Both the position numbers and the translations under genes were made by a program. A DNA stretch of 64,000 nucleotides, from the NCBI GenBank assembly GCA_964475135.1, contig CAYYWL010000005.1, positions 1 through 64,000 of the forward strand. Reading direction: 5' to 3'. Source of the stretch: TMED14 sp964475135 (lineage in GTDB: Bacteria > Bacteroidota > Bacteroidia > Flavobacteriales > Schleiferiaceae). Of the stretch, positions 25,551 through 35,869 are shown one piece after another (position 1 is the first letter of the stretch; each line of letters starts with the position of its first letter). The notes under the pieces were generated by a model. The model did not search any database. It was not told the origin of the DNA and saw only the letters and a program-made list of their open reading frames with translations.

Positions 25551-27770
25551 TTAGCGAAAGACTGTAAACATACCGCGGCGTTCCTCGACCAATCCGTCGG
25601 GAAGCCAAATAAACACTTTATAGCTGTACGGGCCGGCAGGAACTTTTTCGCCCCCGTAGGTTCCGTTCCAGCCATTTGGATCCTCGTCGCTGTGGAAAAT
25701 TTGCAGGCCCCATCGGTTAAATACGGCCCATTCAAACTTCAGGACTCCGGTCGCGACGACGTTGAAGCGCTCATTGACCGCGTCTCCGTTGGGCGTGAAT
25801 GCCGACGGAATGTAAACGTAGTGGTCCATCTTCAAATCAATCGGGTAGGCCAAGCTATCTGAGCAACCCATGCTGTCGCGTACGGAGAGTCCCACCCAGT
25901 AGGTTCCGGGGCGACCGTACACGTGGCGGGGATGTACACGCGATGAGGTGTCGCCATCGCCGAAGAACCACCGCACATTGAGCGTATCGCTTGAGTAGTT
26001 CGTGAATCCTACATCTAAAGGATTTCCGGGGTCTTGCAGATAGCCAAATGAGGCAACCGGCTGGGGAACTACCCACGCAAAAATAGAATCACGTGCCTCA
26101 ATCAAGCAGTTGTCGGTGACTTTGTAGCGGAACCATTGGCTGCTCGCCGGTGATACCATCCAAGTACTACCTGAAGGTCCGCCGCCGAGCCACTGAATGC
26201 TGCGGGTTCCGCGTCCGCCATAGGCAACTGCCTCGAGCGTCACCGCGTCGCCGGGGCACAAGAACAAGGTGTCAGACTCTGTGCGCAGGGAGTCGTACAG
26301 ATCCACATAGATCGTGATGCTGTCGGTACGCGGAGAAGTGCTGCACTCGTCCCAACTGAGGTAGCGGTACGTCGTGGTTTGGGCTGGCGCTACCGCGGCG
26401 AGCACTGTCTGCGTAGAATCATGTTCCCAGTACCCCCATCGAACGCCTTCACCCCCCGTCAAAGTCGCCCGAAGAACCGCACTTGAGCCCGGGCACGCCA
26501 GGGTATCGTCGCCCTGATCGAGGGTGAGCAATGCTTGGTGGGGCACTCGGTCGCGAATCCAAAAATCTACAGAATCTGAGGGATACACCGCGCAATTTGA
26601 GGAGACAGGTAGCATTCTGACCCTAAACAGTTCGGGTGCCTCTGTAATTCCGTCGTCAATCGGCTCAAACCACAAGGTATCGGTAGTTTGTCCAGGCAAA
26701 AGTGTCAGCGACGAAGGGAGCGCGGAGGCAAAATCCGAAGCACCAGCAGTTCCGACATACTGAAACTGAGCGGTAAGCGTATCACTCGTCGCCCCGGCAC
26801 GCTGAAAGAGCAAGTAGCTGCGGGCACAGCCCTCGACCATGACCGAATCGGTAAAGGAGGCACCTGAATTTGTAGTCGTACTAAGGTTGATTGTGGGCAA
26901 TTTGAACGATCGTGCTCCTAAGAACACGGCTGAGTTAAATGAGCCATCCATCACATCAGAAATGAGCAACTTGATTGTGTACGGATAACCGCAAACTACC
27001 CCAGCCTTTGCCTTGAGTACATCTGTATAGCCATTGAAGTTGATGGCGTTAAATGACCCATTCGCATTGTAGTACATTGAATGAGCAACGTAGTTCGGAT
27101 TTGCCGAGATGCAATTGGATGCGGGATAACTTCCAGAAGGGAAGCCTTGGTTAATCGTATTAATCGCTACCGGGGTAGTCGTTCCAGGAATAGTTGCCAA
27201 ATTGATGGAGTCCATTCGGACACTACCATTTGGGTTGAAAATTGGCGCACCATTGATTCCCGGTCCAACTAGAAAAAAACCAAAAACATCATTAAACGGA
27301 CTGCAGGTGTATCCCGTATACTCATTGGACGCAAAAATGTACTCAAACTCTACACTATCACCTGTCGCGTAGAAACTGAATTGGATTGCAGACAAATCAT
27401 TTAACGTACTGTTTGACGATCCAATGGTATTCAACACTGAAATTAGGTGTGGACTGGTTCCGGGACCACCTGTGAATGGCTGTGCAGCGCCCGGCATCGC
27501 ATTTAGTGCGTTGTCAGTGTGCATTACGATTCCACTATCCAATCCAAAAACAGGATTTGTATTCACAAACTTTCCGATCTGCACAGAAGCCGGTTGAACC
27601 AGTGGAAGCCCTGGATTACTTCCCGACCATACCGGAATATTGGGCCCTACCAATACGTTTTGAACCAACCACATTGGATTGTTTCGCGGCGCAGTCGAAT
27701 TCACCATAATATTCTGTGCCTCGGAGGTGAATCCGAGAACTACGGCGAGGAATAGAGCGAGTTTTCGCAT
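25551..27770 (-). CDS. T9SS type B sorting domain-containing secreted protein
   Basis: A 739-aa exported protein, probably a surface adhesin or structural protein. Order: a signal peptide (MRKLALFLAVVLGFTSEAQ); an N-terminal region resembling the choice-of-anchor L domain (about 25-300, with EFEYIFASNEYTGY...NDVFGFFL); a Calx-beta-like segment (about 320-420); Ig-like segments with paired Cys; and a PKD domain (about 610-660, WFFGDGDTSSRVHP...GTYWVGLSV). A type B (gliding-motility-associated) C-terminal signal ends it: YIPSAFTPNGDAVNERF, FNRWGLQIFHS, NGWNGTYGGEKVPAGPYSYKV. The 5' half is visibly more AT-rich than the 3' half. The ligand is unknown. Confidence 0.87.
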   Translation of the reverse strand: MRKLALFLAVVLGFTSEAQNIMVNSTAPRNNPMWLVQNVLVGPNIPVWSGSNPGLPLVQPASVQIGKFVNTNPVFGLDSGIVMHTDNALNAMPGAAQPFTGGPGTSPHLISVLNTIGSSNSTLNDLSAIQFSFYATGDSVEFEYIFASNEYTGYTCSPFNDVFGFFLVGPGINGAPIFNPNGSVRMDSINLATIPGTTTPVAINTINQGFPSGSYPASNCISANPNYVAHSMYYNANGSFNAINFNGYTDVLKAKAGVVCGYPYTIKLLISDVMDGSFNSAVFLGARSFKLPTINLSTTTNSGASFTDSVMVEGCARSYLLFQRAGATSDTLTAQFQYVGTAGASDFASALPSSLTLLPGQTTDTLWFEPIDDGITEAPELFRVRMLPVSSNCAVYPSDSVDFWIRDRVPHQALLTLDQGDDTLACPGSSAVLRATLTGGEGVRWGYWEHDSTQTVLAAVAPAQTTTYRYLSWDECSTSPRTDSITIYVDLYDSLRTESDTLFLCPGDAVTLEAVAYGGRGTRSIQWLGGGPSGSTWMVSPASSQWFRYKVTDNCLIEARDSIFAWVVPQPVASFGYLQDPGNPLDVGFTNYSSDTLNVRWFFGDGDTSSRVHPRHVYGRPGTYWVGLSVRDSMGCSDSLAYPIDLKMDHYVYIPSAFTPNGDAVNERFNVVATGVLKFEWAVFNRWGLQIFHSDEDPNGWNGTYGGEKVPAGPYSYKVFIWLPDGLVEERRGMFTVFR

Positions 27771-27824
27771 GGTTTGAACCCGAAAGATACAAAGGGTTGG
27801 CCGAGTGGATTGTACCTTCGAGTT

Positions 27825-29210
<1,386 letters not shown>

Positions 29211-29225
29211 TGCACTATTTTAAGC

Positions 29226-29254
29226 AAAAAGGCGCCCCTCGGGGCGCCTTTTTT
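29226..29254. terminator. Bidirectional intrinsic terminator
   Basis: A perfect GGCGCCCC / GGGGCGCC stem (29231-29248) is flanked by A5 on the left and T6 on the right. It can terminate both the M20 peptidase gene (plus) and the convergent PiT gene (minus), whose stop codon overlaps its right edge. Confidence 0.92.
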
Positions 29255-31466
29255 ATGCTACATACAGTTGATTTACTCGATGCATCAATGCCGTGATGTC
29301 GCGAAGCTCCATGAGCAACTTTGTTTCAAGATGCGACTGACGGGTTGAAATCTCACCGTTTCGGTAGCTCTGAAGTTCCCGATCTAAAATTCGTTGAATA
29401 TCTGAAATAATCCGTCGCTTTGCTGACAGCAAGTCACTGGTAGACTCACATGTTCCTGTCTCGAGTGATCGAACAATCCTACTTGAATACGCCGAAAAAA
29501 GCGTGATCACTTCAGCATAAGCCAATAGGAATGCACCGTGGGGACGCGCGTGCAAATTAGCCAAGTATTCATGCTGCACTTCGACCATGGCACGTGCACT
29601 TTCTGTCATATCCCCCACATAATCAAACGCAAGCAAGTGGCTCCGAAACGACGTAGACCGCTCACCCTTAAATTCTTTGATTATCCGAATCATGCGCAAC
29701 TCAAGTTGTTCATGGCGCGCCAACAGCAATTTGACTTCTTTGCGAAGGCGTCCTGTAGTACGCTTTTGGTTGTTGGCCAACGCTTCTGCAGCCATGATGA
29801 TGATGCTTGCCGTTCGGTCGAGATCAGATCCCATAAGAATCCGACTGCTGTCCATCGGATGATCTGAGTTCGCGAGTTTCTCTACTGCATCTTCAATTAG
29901 ATTCTCCGCTTTCATTTGCTTCGAGAATCCCATGTGGCTTCGTATAATCAGCCCAATAGCAAATACTGTTAGAATCAGTGCAGCAATGAATTCCCCATAG
30001 TAGATAAATGCGGCAAACAAAAAGGAGGCGGAAACACCTATAAATGCCGTAAGCAACCAACTGCCTATAACGTTTACAACCCCAGCGACCCGGTATACCG
30101 CTGACTCTTGACCCCATGCTCGGTCTGCTAGAGATGTTCCCATTCCCACCATAAAGACCACGAACGTGGTGCTCAACGGCAGCCCTAAACTGGTGGCGTA
30201 CGCAATGAGCGTTGATGCGAGCATCAAGTTGACGCTTCCTCGCACATAATCAAATGCAGGCTGCTGCTTCCATTCCTCTACTGTTCGATCCGGCTGCGTA
30301 AATCGGGGGTTCGCCCAATGATTTACTGACTTCGGAACCACAACGCCTACGAGCTTCGATAAGCTAATTGAACCAGAAGTCAACAGTCTGCTTGCAACGT
30401 TGGGTTTGAACTTTTCAGCTCCTTCGCCTTGACGCGCTAAATTGATCTCAGTTTCTGAAACCTTTCGAGCCTTTGCATTAAGCCAAAGCGTGGCAATCAT
30501 AACCATTCCCGCAAGAATAAGTACCACGAATGGAGTGCCCACTTCTTCAGCCATTGCTCCCATCATTAGTTCTCTCGGATCTGCACCACTTACTAGGTAT
30601 ACTTGATAGGCTTGGAACGCTGCCAGTGCAGGACCTATGAAATTGACCAGATCATTTCCAGCAAAAGCCATCGAAAGCGCAAAAGTGCCGAAGAGTACTA
30701 CAAAGCGGAGTGGATTTCTGCCCCTCCAAATGGCAAACTGTGCCCCAGCTGAGAATACCACGAAAAAGAGGAACAAAATGCTGTTTTGATTGGCAGAAAG
30801 CCACACCGTAAGGTCAGCATCCATAAGCACGCTGCCCTTTAATCCTTTAAAAACAAGGAAGTTTAGGATAAGACTTGCAGCTAAACCCGTGAATACGCCA
30901 CCGAAGTAGGTCAACGTCCGCTCCATTCGGTAGGTAAATACAAGTCGTGCCAACCACTGGACAATCAAACCTGCCACAAACGCCACTCCTACGGAAGCAA
31001 AGATTCCGTATACAATTGAAAATGTAGAGGATATGTTAATGTACGCGCCAAAATCAAATGGATTTAACCCTCTATCTACCGCCGTCAAAAAACCAATGGC
31101 AGCGCCGGCACCTAGCAGTTCAAAGACGAGCGAAACAGTGGTCGAGGTCGGGATCCCGAGTGAATTATAGACGTCGAGCAAAATGACGTCCGTGAGCATG
31201 ACTGCGACAAAAATGAACAGCAGGCTATGAAAGCTAAAAAAGGAGGGATCAAACACTCCCTTTCGCGCTACTTCCATCATTCCGCTTGAAAACAAGGTTC
31301 CGAGAACAACCCCCAGACTCGCAACGAACAAAATGGTCCTAAAGCTGCCGGCGCGCGTTCCAAGCGCGGAATTCAAAAAATTCACTGCATCATTGGCGAC
31401 TCCCACGACAAGGTCAAGCGTTGCCAATGCCAAAAGCAGAACTACGAGTAAGAAGTATGGATCCAT
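29253..31466 (-). CDS. Inorganic phosphate transporter (PiT family) with PhoU-like C-terminus
   Basis: A 737-aa membrane protein of the PiT/SLC20 family that probably imports phosphate with a cation. The two signature repeats are GVANDAVNFLNSALGTRAG (about 25) and AFAGNDLVNFIGPALA (about 270). Each is followed by its STT motif (GIPTSTTVSLVFELLGAGA, GLPLSTTFVVFMVGMGTSL). About ten hydrophobic helices are visible. The last ~210 residues are helical and charged, resembling a PhoU-like regulatory domain fused to the transporter. I chose the ATG at 31466; a TTG nine nt upstream is part of the -7 element. The gene looks less G+C-rich than the flanking peptidase gene. Confidence 0.9.
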   Translation of the reverse strand: MDPYFLLVVLLLALATLDLVVGVANDAVNFLNSALGTRAGSFRTILFVASLGVVLGTLFSSGMMEVARKGVFDPSFFSFHSLLFIFVAVMLTDVILLDVYNSLGIPTSTTVSLVFELLGAGAAIGFLTAVDRGLNPFDFGAYINISSTFSIVYGIFASVGVAFVAGLIVQWLARLVFTYRMERTLTYFGGVFTGLAASLILNFLVFKGLKGSVLMDADLTVWLSANQNSILFLFFVVFSAGAQFAIWRGRNPLRFVVLFGTFALSMAFAGNDLVNFIGPALAAFQAYQVYLVSGADPRELMMGAMAEEVGTPFVVLILAGMVMIATLWLNAKARKVSETEINLARQGEGAEKFKPNVASRLLTSGSISLSKLVGVVVPKSVNHWANPRFTQPDRTVEEWKQQPAFDYVRGSVNLMLASTLIAYATSLGLPLSTTFVVFMVGMGTSLADRAWGQESAVYRVAGVVNVIGSWLLTAFIGVSASFLFAAFIYYGEFIAALILTVFAIGLIIRSHMGFSKQMKAENLIEDAVEKLANSDHPMDSSRILMGSDLDRTASIIIMAAEALANNQKRTTGRLRKEVKLLLARHEQLELRMIRIIKEFKGERSTSFRSHLLAFDYVGDMTESARAMVEVQHEYLANLHARPHGAFLLAYAEVITLFSAYSSRIVRSLETGTCESTSDLLSAKRRIISDIQRILDRELQSYRNGEISTRQSHLETKLLMELRDITALMHRVNQLYVA

Positions 31467-31472
31467 AGGGGG

Positions 31473-31500
31473 CAAAGGTACCGGTTGTTGGGAGCGGCAA
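31473..31500 (-). promoter_or_regulatory. Promoter of the PiT transporter gene
   Basis: The minus strand reads TTG (31500-31498), 17 nt, then TACCTTTG (31480-31473), a full flavobacterial consensus. The -7 box ends 6 nt before the ATG at 31466, so the message would be leaderless or nearly so. Confidence 0.65.
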
Positions 31501-31557
31501 ATGTTACGATGAGGTTAAAAATACGCCGTGGCCCAGTCAGCTGGCTACCTTCGCGGG

Positions 31558-33453
31558 ATGAATCGACTGAAGCAATCTGCGAGCTTGTACCTTCAGCAGC
31601 ACGCCGACCAGCCCGTGCACTGGAACGAATGGGGCAACGAAGCGCTTGAAGGCGCTGCCGCCAAGGGTCAGTGGCTTTTGGTGTCGATTGGGTATTCGAC
31701 GTGCCATTGGTGCCATGTGATGGCGCACGAGGTATTTGAAGATTCTGAGGTCGCCGCCTACCTCAATACCCACTTTACCAGCATTAAAGTGGATCGCGAG
31801 GAGCGCACCGACCTCGACCACGCCTACATGGCGGCATCGCTCGCGATGACCGGGCAAGGCGGATGGCCACTCAACGCAGTGTGCTTGCCCGACGGTCGTC
31901 CCGTGTGGACCTGCACCTACCTGCCCAAAGAGCGGTTCCTTCAGGCCTTGGTAGAACTGAACGCGCTGAAGCAAACCCATTCACTGCGCGCCGAAGACTA
32001 CGCCGAAGAAGTGCGCAAGGCCATTCAAGAGGCCCATCGGGATCTGGATCATTCGTCGGGGCTCGACCGTTCGTCGGTACGCCAGCAAATCCCCACTGCG
32101 TGGGACGCGTTTTGGGGTGGATTTCGTGGCGCCCCCAAGTTCCCATTGTCCAGCACCTGGTCTGCAGTGTGGCGCTGGAGCATGCTTCAGGATTGGCCTG
32201 AAGGCCGCGCGCACGTGCTGCGGACGGTGGACACACTGGCTGTTTCAGGCACCTACGACGTGGTTCGGGGCGGAATCACGCGCTACAGTACGGACGGAGC
32301 GTGGGTGGTTCCGCACTTTGAAAAAATGCTGTACGACAGCGCGCAGTTTGCCTCGTTATGTGCCGCCGTCGACAGCCCTTTGGCCCGGACCTGCCTCGAG
32401 GAAACTTTAGTGTTTATGGAGCGCGACCTCTTGCGGGCAGATAGGCTCTTTGCTGCCGCCCTCGACGCCGACCACCCCGACGGAGAGGGGCGCCACAGCA
32501 CATGGACCGACGCCGAACTTGACGAGGCCCTCGGCATGGCCAACGCAGAGGTTTGGCGCGAGCACCTCGTTCGCGAAAGCCGCGTCCACGAAGGTGGTTG
32601 GGTTCTCGCATTCGGGCCTGCAGGCGGAACTGACCCGCGCAAGCTCCCCGGATTCGCCGAGCTCCGTGCTACGGGCCTGCGCCGCCCCCTGCCCACCCGG
32701 GACACCAAATGCATCATGGGCTGGAACGCCCTCGCCGTTACTGCCTTTGCCGACGGAGCCCAAATCAGCGGCCAAGCGTCTGACATTGAACGCCTTCGAC
32801 GCCTCGCTTCGGCCCACGCTGAAACCTTTGGCAGCGGCAGCATTCACGTCCACTACCCCGACGGCCGCACCTCGGGGCCCGCATTTCTCGACGACGTGGC
32901 CTACAGCGTGCACATGGCAATTCGCTGCGGTCAAGTTTTGCTGGATCCATGGTGGATTGCGACGGCCTCACGCTGGTTTGAGCGCAGTATCACCCATTTT
33001 TTTCGCGGCGGAACCGCATGCTACGCAGCCGAAGCGCCTGACGCGGCCGCATTCGCCGCAGTACTTGCTTGGGACGATGACGTGCTTCCCAATCCTCAAG
33101 CCATCTGGGCCGAATGCGGTTTGATCCTTGGCCACCTACTCGGTCGGCAGGAATGGGTCGATTGGGCTTGTGAGCTCGTGCGAAAAGGTTTGGACATGGC
33201 CGGCGCTACTCCTTCGCGGCACTGTTCGTGGTTGGCACTATCTGAACTCACCCGTCCTGAAGCGGAACACTGGCTCATTGCCCCCGGAGTCCCTCTGGGC
33301 CCACGACCGATTGCTGCCTCGCCCCTGTGGGGGCCGATGGAGCGCGAAGCATCCGTTTATGCCCAGCTCTGCCGAATGGACGCGTGTACTTTGGTCGCTG
33401 CAACTTCAAACGAATTCAACAATGGCCCAAATCCATTCAAATCCAGACAATAA
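31558..33453 (+). CDS. DUF255 / thioredoxin domain-containing protein (YyaL type)
   Basis: A 631-aa protein of the YyaL/spermatogenesis-associated-20 type. The N-terminal DUF255 thioredoxin-like domain (about 1-160) opens with NRLKQSASLYLQQHADQPVHW. It carries the CHWC active-site-like motif at Cys49 and Cys52, followed by FTSIKVDREERTDLDHAYM and GQGGWPLNAVCLPDGRP. The rest is an (alpha/alpha)6-barrel-like region as in glycan-processing enzymes, with YDVVRGGITRYSTD and HFEKMLYDSAQFA. It is predicted cytoplasmic and its biochemical role is unsettled. I chose the ATG at 31558. A variant -7 element TACCTTCG (31546-31553) ends 4 nt upstream. It overlaps tag by 32 nt. Confidence 0.88.
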   Translation: MNRLKQSASLYLQQHADQPVHWNEWGNEALEGAAAKGQWLLVSIGYSTCHWCHVMAHEVFEDSEVAAYLNTHFTSIKVDREERTDLDHAYMAASLAMTGQGGWPLNAVCLPDGRPVWTCTYLPKERFLQALVELNALKQTHSLRAEDYAEEVRKAIQEAHRDLDHSSGLDRSSVRQQIPTAWDAFWGGFRGAPKFPLSSTWSAVWRWSMLQDWPEGRAHVLRTVDTLAVSGTYDVVRGGITRYSTDGAWVVPHFEKMLYDSAQFASLCAAVDSPLARTCLEETLVFMERDLLRADRLFAAALDADHPDGEGRHSTWTDAELDEALGMANAEVWREHLVRESRVHEGGWVLAFGPAGGTDPRKLPGFAELRATGLRRPLPTRDTKCIMGWNALAVTAFADGAQISGQASDIERLRRLASAHAETFGSGSIHVHYPDGRTSGPAFLDDVAYSVHMAIRCGQVLLDPWWIATASRWFERSITHFFRGGTACYAAEAPDAAAFAAVLAWDDDVLPNPQAIWAECGLILGHLLGRQEWVDWACELVRKGLDMAGATPSRHCSWLALSELTRPEAEHWLIAPGVPLGPRPIAASPLWGPMEREASVYAQLCRMDACTLVAATSNEFNNGPNPFKSRQ

Positions 33454-34021
33454 ATGCCCCTGGTGCCTTGGAGACCCCCTGATGGAAGCCTACCACGACC
33501 GCGAGTGGGGCGTCCCAGTGACCACTGACCAAGGAATGTTTGAGCACCTCGTGCTCGAAGGATTTCAGTCAGGCCTCTCCTGGCGTACCGTGCTTCACAA
33601 ACGCGAAGCGTTTCACGCCGCGCTGCACGGATTTGACGCAGAATCCCTGCTGCGCTTTACCGACGCCGAGCGCGAAGCGTTTTTGGCCAACCCTCAGGTT
33701 ATTCGCAACCGGCTCAAGCTCGAGGCCGCCCTGCACAATGCACGTACCCTGGTCGCATTTCGCGACCGCCACGGGAAGGGTTTTGCTGGCTACCTCTGGG
33801 ACTTTGTGGGCGGAGCCCCACTCGACGGAGCGCGCGAAGGGTCCTGGCCTGCGACCTCCAAGGAATCGGACGAGTTGTCCAAGGCATTGAAGTCCGAGGG
33901 ATTCAAATTCATCGGATCCACCACTTTGTACGCCCACATGCAAGCGACCGGACTAATCAATGACCACTGGACGAGCTGCCCCCGCTACCGCGAAATCAAA
34001 GCGCTTGCCCAAATATTTTGA
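33422..34021 (+). CDS. tag: DNA-3-methyladenine glycosylase I
   Basis: Tag removes 3-methyladenine from alkylated DNA. The 199-aa protein has the family opening CPWCLGDPLMEAYHDREWGVP. By comparison with the E. coli enzyme the zinc ligands are Cys12, His25, His182 and Cys186 (the last two in DHWTSC). The catalytic Glu46 lies in VLEGFQSGLSW. The start at 33422 lies inside the 3' end of the DUF255 gene (32-nt overlap in another frame), implying coupling. The 3' end overlaps the convergent tsaB by 26 nt. Confidence 0.94.
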   Translation: MAQIHSNPDNKCPWCLGDPLMEAYHDREWGVPVTTDQGMFEHLVLEGFQSGLSWRTVLHKREAFHAALHGFDAESLLRFTDAEREAFLANPQVIRNRLKLEAALHNARTLVAFRDRHGKGFAGYLWDFVGGAPLDGAREGSWPATSKESDELSKALKSEGFKFIGSTTLYAHMQATGLINDHWTSCPRYREIKALAQIF

Positions 34022-34643
34022 GGTAGCGAGGTTCCCACGTGGCAAGGTCTTCAGAGCGCGTTGCCCTAAGAGCTCCCGCGAGGGCATGCCTCGCCCGGGC
34101 GTAGCGGACTCCGCTGTCCTGCAGCTGCGGCCAATGCTTAAGTACCTTCTCGACACCGTCTCCCCCGGCGAGGGCCGATGGACGTGTGGACCAGGTGGGG
34201 TCAATTACCTCCGCGAGATCGGCAGACGAGCGCTGGCCGTCAGGGTAAAACCATGCCGAATAGACCTCACTACGGCGGGCGTCCATGGCCGACCAAATAG
34301 GCAGTTCAGACGGAACCGCCTCTCGAACCGCTTCGGCGATGAGTTCAAGCGAATCGACTCCGTAGCAGGGAATGCCCCACGGAAGGGCTAGGCCCTTTGC
34401 CGCGGCCAACCCGATGCGAAGCCCGGTATAGGATCCAGGACCTTGGGCCGCGGCAACTCCCGAAAGGTCACGAACGCGCAACCCTGCGTCAGATAGCGCA
34501 TTCTGAATCATGGGATTCAAGGCCTCGGCGTGGCGGTAGCCTTTGGGGTCTAGTTCCTCGTGCTCTGCTACCACCACCCCATCGATAGCCACCGCAACAC
34601 TGCAGAGCCTTGTCGAGGTTTCAATAAGCAGCAGTGCAGACAT
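33996..34643 (-). CDS. tsaB: tRNA threonylcarbamoyladenosine biosynthesis protein TsaB
   Basis: TsaB is the inactive ASKHA partner of TsaD in t6A37 tRNA modification. The 215-aa protein has LLIETSTRLCSVAVA at the N-terminus and AAAQGPGSYTGLRIGLAAAKGLA, the standard TsaB hallmark. WSAMDARRSEVYSAWF follows. It is the last gene of the TolC-adaptor-tsaB minus-strand group, with a 1-nt overlap at its start, and overlaps tag convergently by 26 nt. Confidence 0.93.
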   Translation of the reverse strand: MSALLLIETSTRLCSVAVAIDGVVVAEHEELDPKGYRHAEALNPMIQNALSDAGLRVRDLSGVAAAQGPGSYTGLRIGLAAAKGLALPWGIPCYGVDSLELIAEAVREAVPSELPIWSAMDARRSEVYSAWFYPDGQRSSADLAEVIDPTWSTRPSALAGGDGVEKVLKHWPQLQDSGVRYARARHALAGALRATRSEDLATWEPRYLKIFGQAL

Positions 34644-35869
34644 TACTCGCCTTTGCTGCGCTCCACGACGTCACCGTCTTCGAGCTTGCGCGAAACCGCA
34701 TCAAACGGACCGCGAACTACTTCTTCGCCACCCTTTAGACCGGTGATAACCTGGATGAAGTCCTCATCTTGGATTCCGGTAGTGACGCGCACTTGGCGCA
34801 CCTTGCCTTCATCCAACACAAACACCACTTCAACGGGGTCAGTCTGGGTCGAATCACTGCGCAGTGCCACCGCCTCAACGGGTACTGACGGAACTCCTTT
34901 TTCGACCTTCGTTCGCACATCAACCGTAGCCGTCATTCCACTGCGAAGGGGCTGCTCACCGTATTCCTTCACCAGTGAAGCGTAGCTCGCCGGATCCACC
35001 TCAAGGGTCACCTTAAAGTTGGTCACTTGATTGACCCCTGCCGCCGCATTGACATTAGCCGCATTGCGGACTTCGGTAACCACGGCCTTGAACTTATGGC
35101 CCAAAAAGGCGTCGACCTTGACGTCTGCGGAATCGCCTACGTTAATGCGCACGATGTCGTTCTCGTTGACGTCCACTACGACCTCCATGCGCCGCAGGTC
35201 TGAAATCCGCATGAGGTCGGTACCTGCCATTTGTGCAGTCCCTACGACGCGCTCGCCCAACTCGACGTTGAGGCCGGTCACGGTTCCGTCCATCGGAGCA
35301 ATCAGCGACGTGCGCTTTAAGTTGTCACGGGCCTCCTTCAGTGAATTTTCGGCGGATTTCACTTGGAATTCCGCAGACTTCACGGCCAATTCAGCGACTT
35401 GGAACGCGCGCTGTGCGGCTTCCCATTCGGCCTTTGACAGAACATTTTGATTAAAGAGCCCCTGGTTGCGCTGGTAGGCTGCGGTTACTTCGACCAACTG
35501 TGCCTTGGCCTGCATAAGGCCAGACTTTGACTGATTGACCAGCGCCTCGGTGCGGCCCACGGCAGACTGGTAGATGTCCGGGTTAATGCGCGCAAGGAGC
35601 TGACCCCGTCGAACAGACTGACCCTCGACCACAGCCAACTCAATGATTTCCCCGCTTACCTCAGGAGAAATTTTCACCTCGACCGCTGGTTGAATGCGGC
35701 CTGAAGCGCTGACTGTTTCTACAATGCTTCGCGACTCAACCTTGGCGAGTTCTACCGAGATCACCTCGTCGGACTGTCCCCACCAACCTTGCTTTTTGCC
35801 GACGACTCCGACGACCAGCGCCAATGCGGCAGCGCCGCCAATCCACCAAATTCGTTGCTTCTTGTTCAT
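34643..35869 (-). CDS. Efflux RND/ABC transporter periplasmic adaptor subunit
   Basis: A 408-aa HlyD/MacA-like membrane fusion protein. One N-terminal transmembrane anchor (about 7-24) precedes a split lipoyl (barrel-sandwich) domain (SGRIQPAVEVKISPEVSGEIIEL...GQSVRRGQLLARI). A coiled-coil hairpin follows (about 110-190), then a beta-barrel and membrane-proximal domain. It would link an inner-membrane pump to a TolC channel. The upstream gene is a TolC protein (4-nt overlap), but no pump subunit is adjacent in this window. Substrate unknown. Confidence 0.88.
   Translation of the reverse strand: MNKKQRIWWIGGAAALALVVGVVGKKQGWWGQSDEVISVELAKVESRSIVETVSASGRIQPAVEVKISPEVSGEIIELAVVEGQSVRRGQLLARINPDIYQSAVGRTEALVNQSKSGLMQAKAQLVEVTAAYQRNQGLFNQNVLSKAEWEAAQRAFQVAELAVKSAEFQVKSAENSLKEARDNLKRTSLIAPMDGTVTGLNVELGERVVGTAQMAGTDLMRISDLRRMEVVVDVNENDIVRINVGDSADVKVDAFLGHKFKAVVTEVRNAANVNAAAGVNQVTNFKVTLEVDPASYASLVKEYGEQPLRSGMTATVDVRTKVEKGVPSVPVEAVALRSDSTQTDPVEVVFVLDEGKVRQVRVTTGIQDEDFIQVITGLKGGEEVVRGPFDAVSRKLEDGDVVERSKGE

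Noticed and set aside
31473..31475. TTG start codons for the PiT gene, and similar TTG starts at 10775, 38816 and 41530
   Set aside because: Each has a nearby in-frame ATG at the start of homology or a signal sequence. In the PiT case the TTG is part of the -7 promoter element.
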